Assembly (NCBI GenBank): GCA_021324415.1
Contig: JAJPJF010000550.1
Span: 1 to 64,000, forward strand
From: Nostocales cyanobacterium Centralia_MAG_434
GTDB taxonomy: Bacteria > Cyanobacteriota > Cyanobacteriia > Cyanobacteriales > Nostocaceae
Length of the DNA: 64,000 nt
Direction: 5' to 3'
The translations under genes and the position numbers were made by a program. Below the pieces are notes generated by a model. It was given only the letters and a program-made list of their open reading frames with translations. It was not told the DNA's origin and did no database searches. This document shows positions 1 to 8,502 of this stretch, piece by piece (the stretch's first letter is position 1; every line of letters starts with the position of its first letter).

Positions 1-295
1 CTTCGATCATCTTCTGCTTTGCCCGCTTACCATGCTGCACTATCTGTTTTAACTCAGTCTCAGGTTGGCGAACATGAGCAGCCCATTCTTGTAAGGTCGG
101 TTCACGGCGTAATTTCTTGGCTAAAGCTTCTTTAGCGTCTACGAGTGTCATCATTTGCTGGACCTGCTTCCCATAGACAATCTCTTGTTCACGGGTTAGC
201 AGTGGTACACGACCAATCTCGCGCAGATAGGTTCGCACCATATCAGCCGTGAATTTGGTATTGGTATCTTCAGTGTGGATGTTAACAGTGGGCAT
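1..295 (-). CDS. Group 2 sigma-70 family RNA polymerase sigma factor (5' part only)
   Basis: The first 98 codons of a primary-like sigma factor, cut by the left window edge. Translation from the ATG at 295 gives MPTVNIHTED, then a region 1.2 motif with TADMVRTYLREIGRVPLL and a helix-rich segment (REQEIVYGKQVQ). This N-terminus is typical of cyanobacterial group 2 sigma factors (SigB/SigC/SigD/SigE class), which lack the long acidic region 1.1 of SigA and direct stress, nitrogen or carbon responses. Regions 2 to 4 lie outside the window, so the subgroup cannot be assigned. The upstream 1,059 bases hold no convincing gene and probably carry a long leader and the promoter. Confidence 0.9.
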   Translation of the reverse strand, partial: MPTVNIHTEDTNTKFTADMVRTYLREIGRVPLLTREQEIVYGKQVQQMMTLVDAKEALAKKLRREPTLQEWAAHVRQPETELKQIVQHGKRAKQKMIE

Positions 296-1354
296 TGGTG
301 CGTGTCCTCTACTCCGGAAACACAATAAAAATTTAATAACTAGGGCAGATTAGGAAAAGTAGCAAGTACATAGTGGAGAACAGAGACTACCAGAAGACAA
401 TCAGCTTATATTAGAGTCAATCAAGACGCTTGGGCTTTTAGGTAGGTTCCCCTTTGCTTCCCTAAACCTTTGGTCGAAACACTTGATTAGTTGAGGCTTG
501 TCCCCCCCCCGGAAACTGTGCCTTTCACAAACGTTTTTGGGCTATTTGCAATAACTCTTCCGTTTCTCAGTCGCTAGCAGCAATGGTTACAATACGAAGT
601 CAGTATGAGTTCTACTTTTTTAATAGTACGACAAACTAGACAGATAGTAAAGTAGTTTCGATAAATCTTTCCATTATACTGGAAAACAGTTTCCTAAAGG
701 AAACATACTAAAATTATTTTTTTACAACTCTTATATATATAGTGACTCCAAACCCCCCAGATTAGTCTTCTGCCAATAGCCGGATAACCGAACTGTTTAG
801 GCTCCGTTTATGGAGGGATGTCACGATTTTTAACAATCTAGGAAGCTCTAGAAAGGTAGCCTAGGAATTGGTTGTCACGAATTTCGACTAGCTCAGGTTG
901 GTATACGAGACTAATGAACCTCGGTACCTCCTTGGAGAGGGCTATTGAAGATTATTTGTAACCCGGCCTGACGACGTTTGGCTTTGTTGAGTGAAAGTAC
1001 AGCAAGACTGACTAGGTAGGAAGCAGTTATTAACTTGATAGTGTTTACTTATAACTTTTTATTATTTTTTCTTGTATATTTAAAAATATGCTATCTGCAG
1101 AATTATATCACTCATCTGGTAGATGAATTTATTGTAACTCGAGATAATTCTAAAATTTATCAAAAAATTGCAGAATAACTTAGAACTTTTCAGAAAGACT
1201 GCTACCTCTAAAGAGACAAGAAAAGAACAGATTTGCCTTTTGGCAAAATACATTGAGATTAATAATTCTAAACGCACTCATCACATAATCAAAACTAAAG
1301 TAATAAACTTTTGGGCTACTCTATTATTAAAATTTAATATTAAGTAATGTAAAG
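296..1354. other. Gene-free region upstream of the sigma factor
   Basis: About 1.06 kb without a credible gene between a sigma factor on the minus strand and an HAD gene on the plus strand. Most of it is AT-rich, but roughly 735-1010 is visibly richer in GC and contains short complementary blocks such as CTCC/GGAG. It may be a long 5' leader of the sigma gene or an unannotated small RNA. It contains no motif of RNase P RNA, tmRNA or SRP RNA that I recognise. A 65-codon minus-strand frame at 1080-1277 has no family resemblance and looks like chance. Confidence 0.5.
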
Positions 1355-2035
1355 ATGTTAAGATTAATTACAGACTTTGATGGTCCCATCATTGATGTTT
1401 CTGAACGATACTATCGCGTCTATCAGTTCTGTTTAGAGAAAACTCGAGGTTTAAACCAAAAAGTCACAATACTTTCCAAGGATGAATTTTGGAGTTTGAA
1501 GCGAGCACACCTTCCTGAGAAACAAATCGGTATCATCTCCGGTCTAAATGAGGAGCAAGCACAAGAATTTTCGAAACTCAGGCGACAAATCATACACACA
1601 GAGCCTTTCTTTCAATATGATCGTCTTGCACTTGGTGCCGTTGATGCACTGTTGAAAGTTCAACATGCTGGAGTGGATTTGGTCGTAATGACCATGCGTC
1701 GAGTTTGGGAATTGGACTACGCCTTTAAAAAATTTGATTTAAGTAGATTTTTCCCAGAAAACCGCTGCTATTGCCTCAGTAACGACTATGTAAAAACACG
1801 AGACATTGACGATAAACCCTTACTAATGGCAAGAGCAATCAAAGAACTACCTCCCGCCAGTGAAACCTGGATGGTAGGAGATACAGAAGCAGATATTACT
1901 GCTGCCAAAAAACATGGTATTAAGGCGATCGCTGTGGAATGTGGTATTCGTGATCAGGCCCAATTGGAATTATACAATCCCGACTTAATTGTCAAAGATT
2001 TGGGAGCGTGCGTAGATTTGTATTTACGCAGTTAG
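1355..2035 (+). CDS. HAD-superfamily phosphatase
   Basis: A 226-residue haloacid dehalogenase-like hydrolase, probably a cytosolic phosphatase acting on a small phosphorylated molecule; the substrate is unknown. Motif I is DFDGP near residue 7, with the nucleophile Asp and the general acid Asp two residues later. Motif II is the Thr in VVMTMRR, and motif IV is GDTEADI near residue 176, which holds the Mg-binding acidic residues. A helical cap domain lies between motifs I and II, as in type C1 HADs such as phosphoglycolate phosphatases. The usual Thr after DFDG is Pro here. It stands alone, convergent with the CPP1-like gene. Confidence 0.85.
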   Translation: MLRLITDFDGPIIDVSERYYRVYQFCLEKTRGLNQKVTILSKDEFWSLKRAHLPEKQIGIISGLNEEQAQEFSKLRRQIIHTEPFFQYDRLALGAVDALLKVQHAGVDLVVMTMRRVWELDYAFKKFDLSRFFPENRCYCLSNDYVKTRDIDDKPLLMARAIKELPPASETWMVGDTEADITAAKKHGIKAIAVECGIRDQAQLELYNPDLIVKDLGACVDLYLRS

Positions 2036-2086
2036 CTTTGAGTCCTTTGCACTTTTTTCAAGCACTAAGCAAACTACACTTAACCA

Positions 2087-2713
2087 TTAGCGTAAAAAGC
2101 TATTAATAACCCACAATAATATAAACGTTACGACTGTAGAAAATTGGTTGGTTGTCAAAGGAATATGTTGTATTGATTGCACAAACCAGCCAGCAACTCC
2201 TCCACCAACAATTAAGCCCGTCACCAAACCGACCAGAGTCAATAAAACTGCTCGACCGAACTTACCTTCTTTGCGATTGAGAAAATAAATACTAATACCC
2301 ACACCTACAACCAAGGCTAGTTGCAAAACTTGATCGCCCCCAGCTTGGTAAAACACACTAATCGCACTTAAACCCAGATACCACACACCAGGTAAGAGTA
2401 CATCTGTAAGATTGGGTTTATCAAGTATCTTTTGAAGCCATGCAGGCGAGTTTTCACGTGGTATTGGATTTTCCTTCGGAGGTACCTGAGTTCGTAATTC
2501 TGGAAACCTTATACGTTCAGGAACTTTAATTTTGCCTTCTTGGCGCATCCGCAAGCGATCCATTAAAATCGCATCGTAAGCGGCTTCAATTGTTTCTAGA
2601 CGTTTCGTATCGCCTTTGTATTGCTCAAAGAGGCGATTACGAACATCCTGAATTTCATCGAAGCTTGCATCCTCTGATACCCCAAGTTTTTCGTAGGGAT
2701 TGTGATCGCTCAT
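2087..2713 (-). CDS. CPP1/DnaJ-like membrane protein (DUF3353)
   Basis: A 208-residue protein resembling the plant and cyanobacterial CPP1/CDF1 family (chaperone-like protein of protochlorophyllide oxidoreductase). Residues 1-60 form a J-like domain (NPYEKLGVSEDASFDEIQ), but the HPD tripeptide that stimulates Hsp70 is absent, as is usual for the family. From about residue 100 onward there are four hydrophobic membrane helices, including the glycine-rich VGLVTGLIVGGGVAGWF. In plants CPP1 stabilises light-dependent protochlorophyllide oxidoreductase in chloroplast membranes; a thylakoid role here is inferred from homology only. The gene stands alone, convergent with the HAD gene. Confidence 0.85.
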   Translation of the reverse strand: MSDHNPYEKLGVSEDASFDEIQDVRNRLFEQYKGDTKRLETIEAAYDAILMDRLRMRQEGKIKVPERIRFPELRTQVPPKENPIPRENSPAWLQKILDKPNLTDVLLPGVWYLGLSAISVFYQAGGDQVLQLALVVGVGISIYFLNRKEGKFGRAVLLTLVGLVTGLIVGGGVAGWFVQSIQHIPLTTNQFSTVVTFILLWVINSFLR

Positions 2714-3387
2714 GGGAGTTGATTACTTCAGGCTTAATCGGCAGCGGTCTTTAGGTTTAGAGAAAATCAACTAATGATTTTCCGTTAATAAGAAACACTA
2801 GTTTTAACAGATCTTACTGTCTTACCTGGATAGTAGCACGGGTAAGTTTAATCTATCTGGTAATTTTAACTATTAGTCACTTTAACATATTGGCAGAACT
2901 CCGTGTATCCCCTCATGTCGTTCTATAGTCAGAGCTTTACTCTAGAATTTGAGCTACGAGTACCTAAAAGGCACATTTTGTGAAAAAATTATCTTTCGTA
3001 TTTCAAATCTGGCAGCTAACAGTACCTTAAACTTAAAAAAAATTAGCATCATCGTATTTTGTGTCACCGAGCCGCATATCGATTTAAAATGAAAACGTTT
3101 TAAATGATCTAGTAACTGGGTGCGGCAGCTACCCTATTTTAGCCCATTTTGCGGTTACTATCAGAGCATCTGCCTAACTTACACAAGGTAGACAATGACA
3201 AGCATAAAACCTTAGTGTTAGGGTGGCACTACCATAATAATGGCGTTTTAATCGCCAAGAATCCTGATTAAACTATATTTAAATAATCTGGGATTTCTTT
3301 CCTAAGCCTTGTAGTTTCTTGTTGCCTCTAAAGCGGATACGCTCTTTACGCGATACCGCCTGTTAATCCTATAAATCTTTTTGTAAA
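2714..3387. other. Intergenic region between divergent genes
   Basis: 674 bases between the CPP1-like gene (minus) and the response regulator (plus), so it should hold both promoters. It is AT-rich with no convincing frame. No clear regulator palindrome or RNA gene was recognised. Confidence 0.5.
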
Positions 3388-4116
3388 GTGATGGTCATGG
3401 CTCCTGCCAAGATTCTTGTAGTTGACGACGACCCTGCGGTTCGGAATTTGATTCAACGCTTTTTAATTAAGCAAAACTATCAGGTGGAAGCTGCCGAAGA
3501 TGGTAAGACTGCCTTAGCAATGTTTGAGCAATTCAACCCAGACTTGGTGATTCTAGATGTGAATTTACCAGATGTCATTGGGTTTAACCTCTGCCAAGAG
3601 ATGCAAAGCCGTAATGGTGTGTTTGTACTCATGCTAACTAGCCGTGCAGATGAAGCTGATAAGATTCGTGGCTTTTCTAAGGGTGCAGATGATTACCTAA
3701 CCAAACCATTTGGTTTGGGAGAACTGGAGGTCAGAGTAGCAGCTATTTTGAGGCGTCAGCGAGTTGTAACCACAGCAGAACAAAAACGCCTTATCTTTGA
3801 AAAGCTCATGATTGATCCAGTACGTCGAGAGGTAACACTTAACAATCAACCAGTACCTTTAACAGCTCTAGAATTTGACTTATTACATTTTTTAGCCAGT
3901 CATCCGGGTCGAGTTTGGCGGCGAGCAGAACTCATTCAAGAAGTATGGGACTATGAGTACGTAGGTGACCAGAGGGTTGTAGATGTGCATATAGGTCAAA
4001 TTCGCAAGAAAATTGAAGCCGATGCTAGCCAGCCCGCATTGATTCAAACCGTGAGGGGTGTAGGGTATAAGTTTGAATGTCCTACTCAGCCTCAACACTT
4101 AGAAAAAGCTCACTAG
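3388..4116 (+). CDS. OmpR/PhoB-type response regulator
   Basis: A 242-residue two-component response regulator. The receiver domain (about 7-120) has the acidic pair in VVDDDP, the phospho-acceptor Asp in LVILDVNLPD near residue 56, the Thr/Ser switch in LMLTS and the conserved Lys in YLTKPFG. The C-terminal winged helix (about 140-232) shows the OmpR signature ALEFDLLHFLASHPGRVWRR ending in TVRGVGYKFE, so it binds DNA. It does not read like RpaA or RpaB. The cognate kinase is not adjacent. The start could be the GTG-proximal ATG at 3388 or the Met at codon 4, since the conserved part begins APAKILVVDDD. Confidence 0.9.
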   Translation: MMVMAPAKILVVDDDPAVRNLIQRFLIKQNYQVEAAEDGKTALAMFEQFNPDLVILDVNLPDVIGFNLCQEMQSRNGVFVLMLTSRADEADKIRGFSKGADDYLTKPFGLGELEVRVAAILRRQRVVTTAEQKRLIFEKLMIDPVRREVTLNNQPVPLTALEFDLLHFLASHPGRVWRRAELIQEVWDYEYVGDQRVVDVHIGQIRKKIEADASQPALIQTVRGVGYKFECPTQPQHLEKAH

Positions 4117-4146
4117 GTAGATTGTTACATAAAGCTACATCCAGTC

Positions 4147-4192
4147 GTCATTGGTCATTAGTCGCTACTACAACGGACAAAGGACCAATGAC
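4147..4192. repeat. 10-bp perfect inverted repeat after the response regulator
   Basis: GTCATTGGTC at 4147-4156 is matched exactly by GACCAATGAC at 4183-4192 with a 26-base loop. It lies just after the stop of the response regulator and could form a hairpin at the transcript end, but there is no T tract. Sequences of this kind (GGTCATTGGTCATT and GACAAAGGAC words) are common intergenic repeats in filamentous cyanobacteria. Confidence 0.55.
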
Positions 4193-4279
4193 TTATGCTA
4201 TGGAAAAACGGCACTTTTGTTAAAGCGTAGGAGAAAAGGATTTGAAACGTTGACTAACATCTTTTTTCATTAGATACGC

Positions 4280-4522
4280 TTAGTAAATTGTTAACTCTTT
4301 TGGCTGGAATTGCTTAATTGTTACGAAGATTTCTTGCGCGTTTTCCTCTTCTAAATCTTGAATATAACCTTTTTTAGCTGCCTCAGCTTGCTTAGCAGTG
4401 ATAAATGGTCCGAAATAATAAGTACAACGAGGCTCATGAGTTATGACTTCGACCCACCATGCTAATCCCAGTTGCTCAAGATAATAGGTTAAAATCTCTT
4501 CAAGATAACTTAAAAAACTCAT
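4280..4522 (-). CDS. DUF1816 small protein
   Basis: An 80-residue acidic protein whose WWVEVITHEPRCTYYFGPF and AAKKGYIQDLEEENAQ segments match the cyanobacterial DUF1816 family. Members are about 70 to 110 residues and some resemble phycobilisome linker fragments, but no biochemical role is established. There is no signal peptide or membrane helix. It is preceded by an AT-rich 680-base gap and is transcribed alone. Confidence 0.8.
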   Translation of the reverse strand: MSFLSYLEEILTYYLEQLGLAWWVEVITHEPRCTYYFGPFITAKQAEAAKKGYIQDLEEENAQEIFVTIKQFQPKELTIY

Positions 4523-5206
4523 TGTTTTAACTGTTTGTCAATCGTTAATTATTAATTGTCAATTAGTTGATTAAAAATTTAATTGAAAATCAATATTGAA
4601 AGCAATTAATAGCCTACTTAATTGATTTGTAATTGATTTGAATAAGCTAAATTAATTTCAATTATAATTTTTCTAAAAATAAATCCTTATATCTCTTAAA
4701 GCATCTATCTCTAGAATGAACTCTATTCTAGAGATAATGTATTTATGAATACAAAAAATATTAAGTTATAGCCAGGAAACTTCTAAAAATAAATTATCCA
4801 ACTTTTTGGAGTGGGCCCAAAAACTGCCTAGTTCATAGGGCAAGTGGGACACCCACCCCACAAGAGTGAGTTGGATATTTTTTAGTTTGGAAGTCCTATG
4901 TGGCTTTTATCCCCTTAATAGATCAAACGAGCAAAAAATTAGGAGTAAACTCGTAGATTCTCAGTCTTGTATCTACCCAACATCTTAAGCCAATAGTTGT
5001 TTCTGGGAAAGTCTGACTAAATCATTGGCTCATCATCCAAATAATACCTTTTCGTTTTTGTTTGTATTTTTTGTGGCAAAAATTTAAGAGAGCAGTTCAA
5101 TGAAAATCGGAGACTCAGAAATGGTGTGTCCTACTAATTGTAGGACATAAGCCAAGGTGCTCAGTGTATTAACTATATCTGAGACATCAGCATAAAGCAT
5201 TTCTAT
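4523..5206. other. AT-rich intergenic region with one strong hairpin
   Basis: 684 bases between two minus-strand small genes. The first half is very AT-rich. It contains a 12-bp perfect inverted repeat at 4706-4736 (listed separately) and a short GTGGG/CCCAC hairpin near 4850. No reading frame of note was found. Confidence 0.5.
4706..4736. repeat. 12-bp perfect hairpin in a gene-free stretch
   Basis: TATCTCTAGAAT at 4706-4717 pairs exactly with ATTCTAGAGATA at 4725-4736 across a 7-base loop. Neither side has a clear T tract, so a simple intrinsic terminator is unlikely. It may belong to an unannotated small RNA or be a protein-binding site upstream of the DUF1816 gene. Confidence 0.6.
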
Positions 5207-5404
5207 TTAGCAGTGGTGAAACAAAGTTTCCAAGTACACACGAGCTGCACGACGATCACTATCTCCGTTTTGAAGTAAAAATAAAGACAGTGCTGCTGTC
5301 AGTACTCTATTTTGATCCCAATCAGGATGTTTTTCTAGATAGTTTTCGAGTGATTCATGCAATGTTTCAGGAATTTCTGAAAAAATACTGACTGTTGCAT
5401 TCAT
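5207..5404 (-). CDS. DUF2811 small protein
   Basis: A 65-residue protein matching the cyanobacterial DUF2811 family across its whole length (SIFSEIPETLHESLENYL, HPDWDQNRVLTAALSLFLLQNG). The pattern of a short strand followed by two helices resembles ribbon-helix-helix proteins, so DNA binding is possible but unproven. The ATG at 5404 has a purine-rich stretch (AGGAGAAG on the minus strand) just upstream, which supports this start. It is transcribed alone. Confidence 0.75.
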   Translation of the reverse strand: MNATVSIFSEIPETLHESLENYLEKHPDWDQNRVLTAALSLFLLQNGDSDRRAARVYLETLFHHC

Positions 5405-5957
5405 GAGATTCTTCTCCTTTGAACTTCAGCAATGGCGAAACCTTACTTGTGGTAGAGCCAAAGGCCGTTAACGCATGTCTTTTGAATGTCCAACAATCTG
5501 CGGCAACATTTTACAGAAATTTGACACAGATGTACGGAAGGACTACAAAGGTAAGCCGCATCATTTTGCAACCAAAGGGGGTAGTGTTGTCAATGCTGCA
5601 AAATGTTAAGAAGTTGTGTATAAAAAATATACATTTACGCATTTATAAGGGTTTTAACTCGTTTTTCTTAACATTTCTTAATAAAAACTCAGTCTTTAAA
5701 GGCTTAGCTCATTGGTAATCAACAATCCCCAGCAACTAGGCAATAACTTATAACACCGTGCAGTATCTGTGGAAAACTAGGAAAATGCCTGTGGAAATTC
5801 TGTGGAATTAATGAGGAAAAGTCTCAAAAATAATAAGAATTACAAAAACTGGAATTTTTAGAAAGTTGAGAAAATCTCTTGACTTCAAAAAATATGTCGT
5901 CTATCTTTTGAAGAAGAAAACTGCTCATAAGCCAAAGACACCAAAAAAAGGAAAGCC
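5405..5957. other. Intergenic region with DnaA-box-like cluster
   Basis: 553 bases upstream of the DUF2811 gene and downstream of hisIE. It contains three TGTGGAA words within 42 bases (5768-5809). A 99-codon plus-strand frame at 5419-5718 starts with TTG, shows no family features and is probably chance. Confidence 0.5.
5768..5809. promoter_or_regulatory. Cluster of three DnaA-box-like words
   Basis: TGTGGAAAA (5768-5776), TGTGGAAAT (5790-5798) and TGTGGAATT (5801-5809) all lie in the same orientation. The first is the reverse complement of TTTTCCACA, which matches the TTWTNCACA DnaA-box consensus. The other two have one and two mismatches at the less conserved end. No dnaA or dnaN gene is present, so this is a possible DnaA-binding or titration site rather than an established origin. 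Confidence 0.35.
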
Positions 5958-6623
5958 TCAGGCTTGTGTCTGTTTCGTTCTCCGCTCCTGTAACTTACGA
6001 TAAACAGCTTTTAGGTCAACTTGATGATGAGCCAAAGCTACGAGTGTGTGATACAGCAGATCAGCCACTTCTGAAGCGATCGCATCCGGTTCATCATCTT
6101 TACAAGCCATGACTACCTCAGCAGTTTCCTCGCCGAGCTTTTTCAAAATTTTATTATCACCTCCCGCAAGTAGCTTACAAGTGTAGGAACTCTCATGGGG
6201 ATGGTCGCGTCTATCACAGATAACAGCAAATAATTGCGATAAAATATCAGAAGGTGGTAAGACTACTTTTCCATCAATCTGATGAAAGCAGCTGCGTTCA
6301 CCTGTATGGCATGCAATGTCTCCTAACTGCTCTACCCCAATCAAAAGTGCATCGCTATCGCAATCATAACGAAGACTATGTACTTTTTGAGTATGTCCTG
6401 AAGTTTCACCCTTATGCCATAACTGTTGGCGTGAACGGCTCCAAAACCATGTCTCTCCTATTTCTAAAGTCTTTTGCAAAGACTCCCTATTCATCCAAGC
6501 CATCATCAAAACTGCTCCATCCAAATAATCTTGGATGATTGCTGGAACAAGGCCTTGCTCGTTGTAACGGATTTTCTCTACTGGTATTGCTGTTGATAGT
6601 GGAGGTTGGTCAGAAGATAACAT
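5958..6623 (-). CDS. hisIE: Bifunctional phosphoribosyl-AMP cyclohydrolase / phosphoribosyl-ATP pyrophosphohydrolase
   Basis: A 221-residue cytosolic enzyme for steps 2 and 3 of histidine synthesis. The N-terminal HisI domain (about 15-118) hydrolyses the AMP ring; it shows [32 protein letters not shown], the metal-binding DCDSDALL and the Cys-containing CHTGERSCF. The C-terminal HisE domain (about 125-215) removes pyrophosphate; it shows the helical [24 protein letters not shown] with the MazG-like EExxE acidic residues and [10 protein letters not shown]. Length and domain order fit bacterial HisIE. It is not next to other his genes, as is normal in cyanobacteria. Confidence 0.97.
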   Translation of the reverse strand: MLSSDQPPLSTAIPVEKIRYNEQGLVPAIIQDYLDGAVLMMAWMNRESLQKTLEIGETWFWSRSRQQLWHKGETSGHTQKVHSLRYDCDSDALLIGVEQLGDIACHTGERSCFHQIDGKVVLPPSDILSQLFAVICDRRDHPHESSYTCKLLAGGDNKILKKLGEETAEVVMACKDDEPDAIASEVADLLYHTLVALAHHQVDLKAVYRKLQERRTKQTQA

Positions 6624-6712
6624 ACCAATAATTTTGCTCTGAATAGAAATGGCTCATGGCTTCACGATACCATTCTACACAGAGCAGCTGATAGTGTTTT
6701 TATTTTCTAGTC

Positions 6713-6898
6713 TTAAACACCACTTCCATGAACTGCCAACTGCATCTTAACCGCACTTAGCGCAACTTGGTGAGCCTTTGCTGCTTCACCGTACCAATGA
6801 AGTGCTGAGTTATAGGCAGCTCGGTACACGTCTTGATATGTTTCAGATAAACGAGTACGAATTTCTAAAGGCAAGTCTTGATTTGACTTGTATAACAT
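6713..6898 (-). CDS. ChaB-like small protein
   Basis: A 61-residue protein resembling the ChaB family: LPLEIRTRLSETYQDVYRAAYNSALHWYG matches the helical core of ChaB, a small protein named from the E. coli cation transport regulator locus. The biochemical role of ChaB proteins is not firmly known. It ends shortly after the core helices and has no membrane segment. It lies 89 bases upstream of hisIE on the same strand and 105 bases from the divergent hemL gene. Confidence 0.7.
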   Translation of the reverse strand: MLYKSNQDLPLEIRTRLSETYQDVYRAAYNSALHWYGEAAKAHQVALSAVKMQLAVHGSGV

Positions 6899-7003
6899 AT
6901 TGTTATTTTCCTGGTTCGGCTATTTTAATAATATAAAAGTTCTAAGCAGTTTTTCCCCCTATCTCAAGACAGAGCTTTTTATAGCCAACTACAGGAGAGA
7001 ACC

Positions 7004-8302
7004 TTGGTAAATACCACGATTAAAACCACAAAATCACAAGAAATTTTTGCTGCTGCCCAAAACTTAATGCCAGGCGGGGTCAGTTCGCCTGTCCGAGCTT
7101 TTAAATCTGTGGGTGGACAACCAATTGTTTTTGACCATGTCAAAGGTGCATATATTTGGGATGTCGATGGCAACCAATACGTAGACTACGTAGGTAGTTG
7201 GGGACCAGCAATTTGTGGTCATGCCCATCCAGAAGTGACTGCCGCACTACATGAAGCCTTGGAAAAAGGGACTAGCTTTGGTGCACCTAGTGTATTAGAA
7301 AATGTGCTGGCAGAAATGGTAATTGATGCGGTCAAGAGCATTGAAATGGTAAGATTTGTCAATTCAGGGACAGAAGCCTGTATGGCAGTGCTGCGACTGA
7401 TGCGAGCCTTTACAGGAAGAGACAAAATTATCAAGTTTGAGGGTTGCTACCACGGTCATGCTGATATGTTTCTGGTGAAGGCAGGCTCAGGTGTGGCAAC
7501 ACTTGGCTTACCAGATTCTCCAGGTGTACCAAAATCAGCAACTAATAGCACTCTAACAGCTCCTTTCAATAACTTAGAAGCAGTTAAAACTTTATTTGAA
7601 GAAAATCGCGACGAAATTGCTGGGGTGATTCTAGAGCCAGTAGTCGGTAATGCAGGGTTTATTCCTCCTGATGCAGGTTTCCTAGAAGGACTCAGGGAAT
7701 TAACTCACGAACACGGAGCACTGTTGGTTTTTGATGAGGTAATGACTGGTTTCCGTATTGCTTACGGTGGTGCGCAACAAAAGTTTGGAATTACCCCTGA
7801 TTTGACAACCTTAGGAAAAATTATTGGTGGGGGTTTACCTGTGGGAGCTTATGGTGGTCGTCGAGATATCATGTCGATGGTTGCACCTGCAGGCCCAATG
7901 TATCAAGCTGGAACGCTTTCTGGTAATCCTTTAGCAATGACAGCTGGAATAAAAACTTTGGAATTATTGCGGACCCCTGGTACCTATGAATATCTAGATA
8001 AGATCACGAAAAAACTAGCAGATGGTTTAGTGGAAATTGCGCACCAAACTGGTCATGCAGCTTGTGGTGGTCAAATTAGTGGCATGTTTGGTCTATTCTT
8101 CACCGCTGGACCAGTTCATAACTATGAGGATGCGAAAAAGTCAGATACAGGCAAATTTGGCAGATTCCATCGCGGTATGTTAGAACGTGGCATTTATTTG
8201 GCACCATCTCAATTTGAGGCAGGCTTTACCTCTTTAGCTCATACCGAGGAAGATATTGAGCAAACTCTACAAGCTGCAAGACAGGTAATGTCCACTTTGT
8301 AG
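7004..8302 (+). CDS. hemL: Glutamate-1-semialdehyde 2,1-aminomutase
   Basis: A 432-residue PLP enzyme that converts glutamate-1-semialdehyde to 5-aminolevulinate, the committed precursor for chlorophyll, haem and phycobilins. The fold-type I aminotransferase pattern is complete: [19 protein letters not shown] (cofactor phosphate site), [18 protein letters not shown] with the pyridine-binding Asp, and the Schiff-base Lys at 272 in [14 protein letters not shown]. The start is TTG at 7004, chosen because AGGAG at 6993-6997 sits 6 bases upstream and no ATG or GTG fits the family's N-terminus. A strong terminator hairpin follows at once. It appears monocistronic. Confidence 0.97.
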   Translation: MVNTTIKTTKSQEIFAAAQNLMPGGVSSPVRAFKSVGGQPIVFDHVKGAYIWDVDGNQYVDYVGSWGPAICGHAHPEVTAALHEALEKGTSFGAPSVLENVLAEMVIDAVKSIEMVRFVNSGTEACMAVLRLMRAFTGRDKIIKFEGCYHGHADMFLVKAGSGVATLGLPDSPGVPKSATNSTLTAPFNNLEAVKTLFEENRDEIAGVILEPVVGNAGFIPPDAGFLEGLRELTHEHGALLVFDEVMTGFRIAYGGAQQKFGITPDLTTLGKIIGGGLPVGAYGGRRDIMSMVAPAGPMYQAGTLSGNPLAMTAGIKTLELLRTPGTYEYLDKITKKLADGLVEIAHQTGHAACGGQISGMFGLFFTAGPVHNYEDAKKSDTGKFGRFHRGMLERGIYLAPSQFEAGFTSLAHTEEDIEQTLQAARQVMSTL

Positions 8303-8304
8303 AG

Positions 8305-8348
8305 AGTTAGGAGTTAGGGCGCAAGGCATTGCGCTCTAACTCCTAACT
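8305..8348 (+). terminator. Terminator hairpin of hemL
   Basis: A 20-bp stem (8305-8324 with 8329-8348) with a single G-T wobble and a four-base GGCA loop begins three bases after the hemL stop and runs into a T-rich stretch. This is the strongest simple hairpin in the window. Confidence 0.85.
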
Positions 8349-8502
8349 TTATTCACGCCCGCTTTATGCAAAGCAAGTCTAACTTTAGCAACTCTTCAAC
8401 AGATCTACCGCAAAAACCACCAGGTAAAAGTGTATTTTGGGCTTAATAATTAAGATGAACAGTGCAATGCTTCTTATCATCAATGCAGTGAGTTGACAAC
8501 GC

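Noticed and set aside
1080-1277. 65-codon minus-strand frame in the gap upstream of the HAD gene
   Set aside because: No family features, AT-driven composition (I, F, S, L rich), no ribosome-binding site and no context.
5419-5718. 99-codon plus-strand frame starting with TTG
   Set aside because: It begins in the leader of a divergent gene, starts with TTG without a good ribosome-binding site, and its protein shows no known motif.
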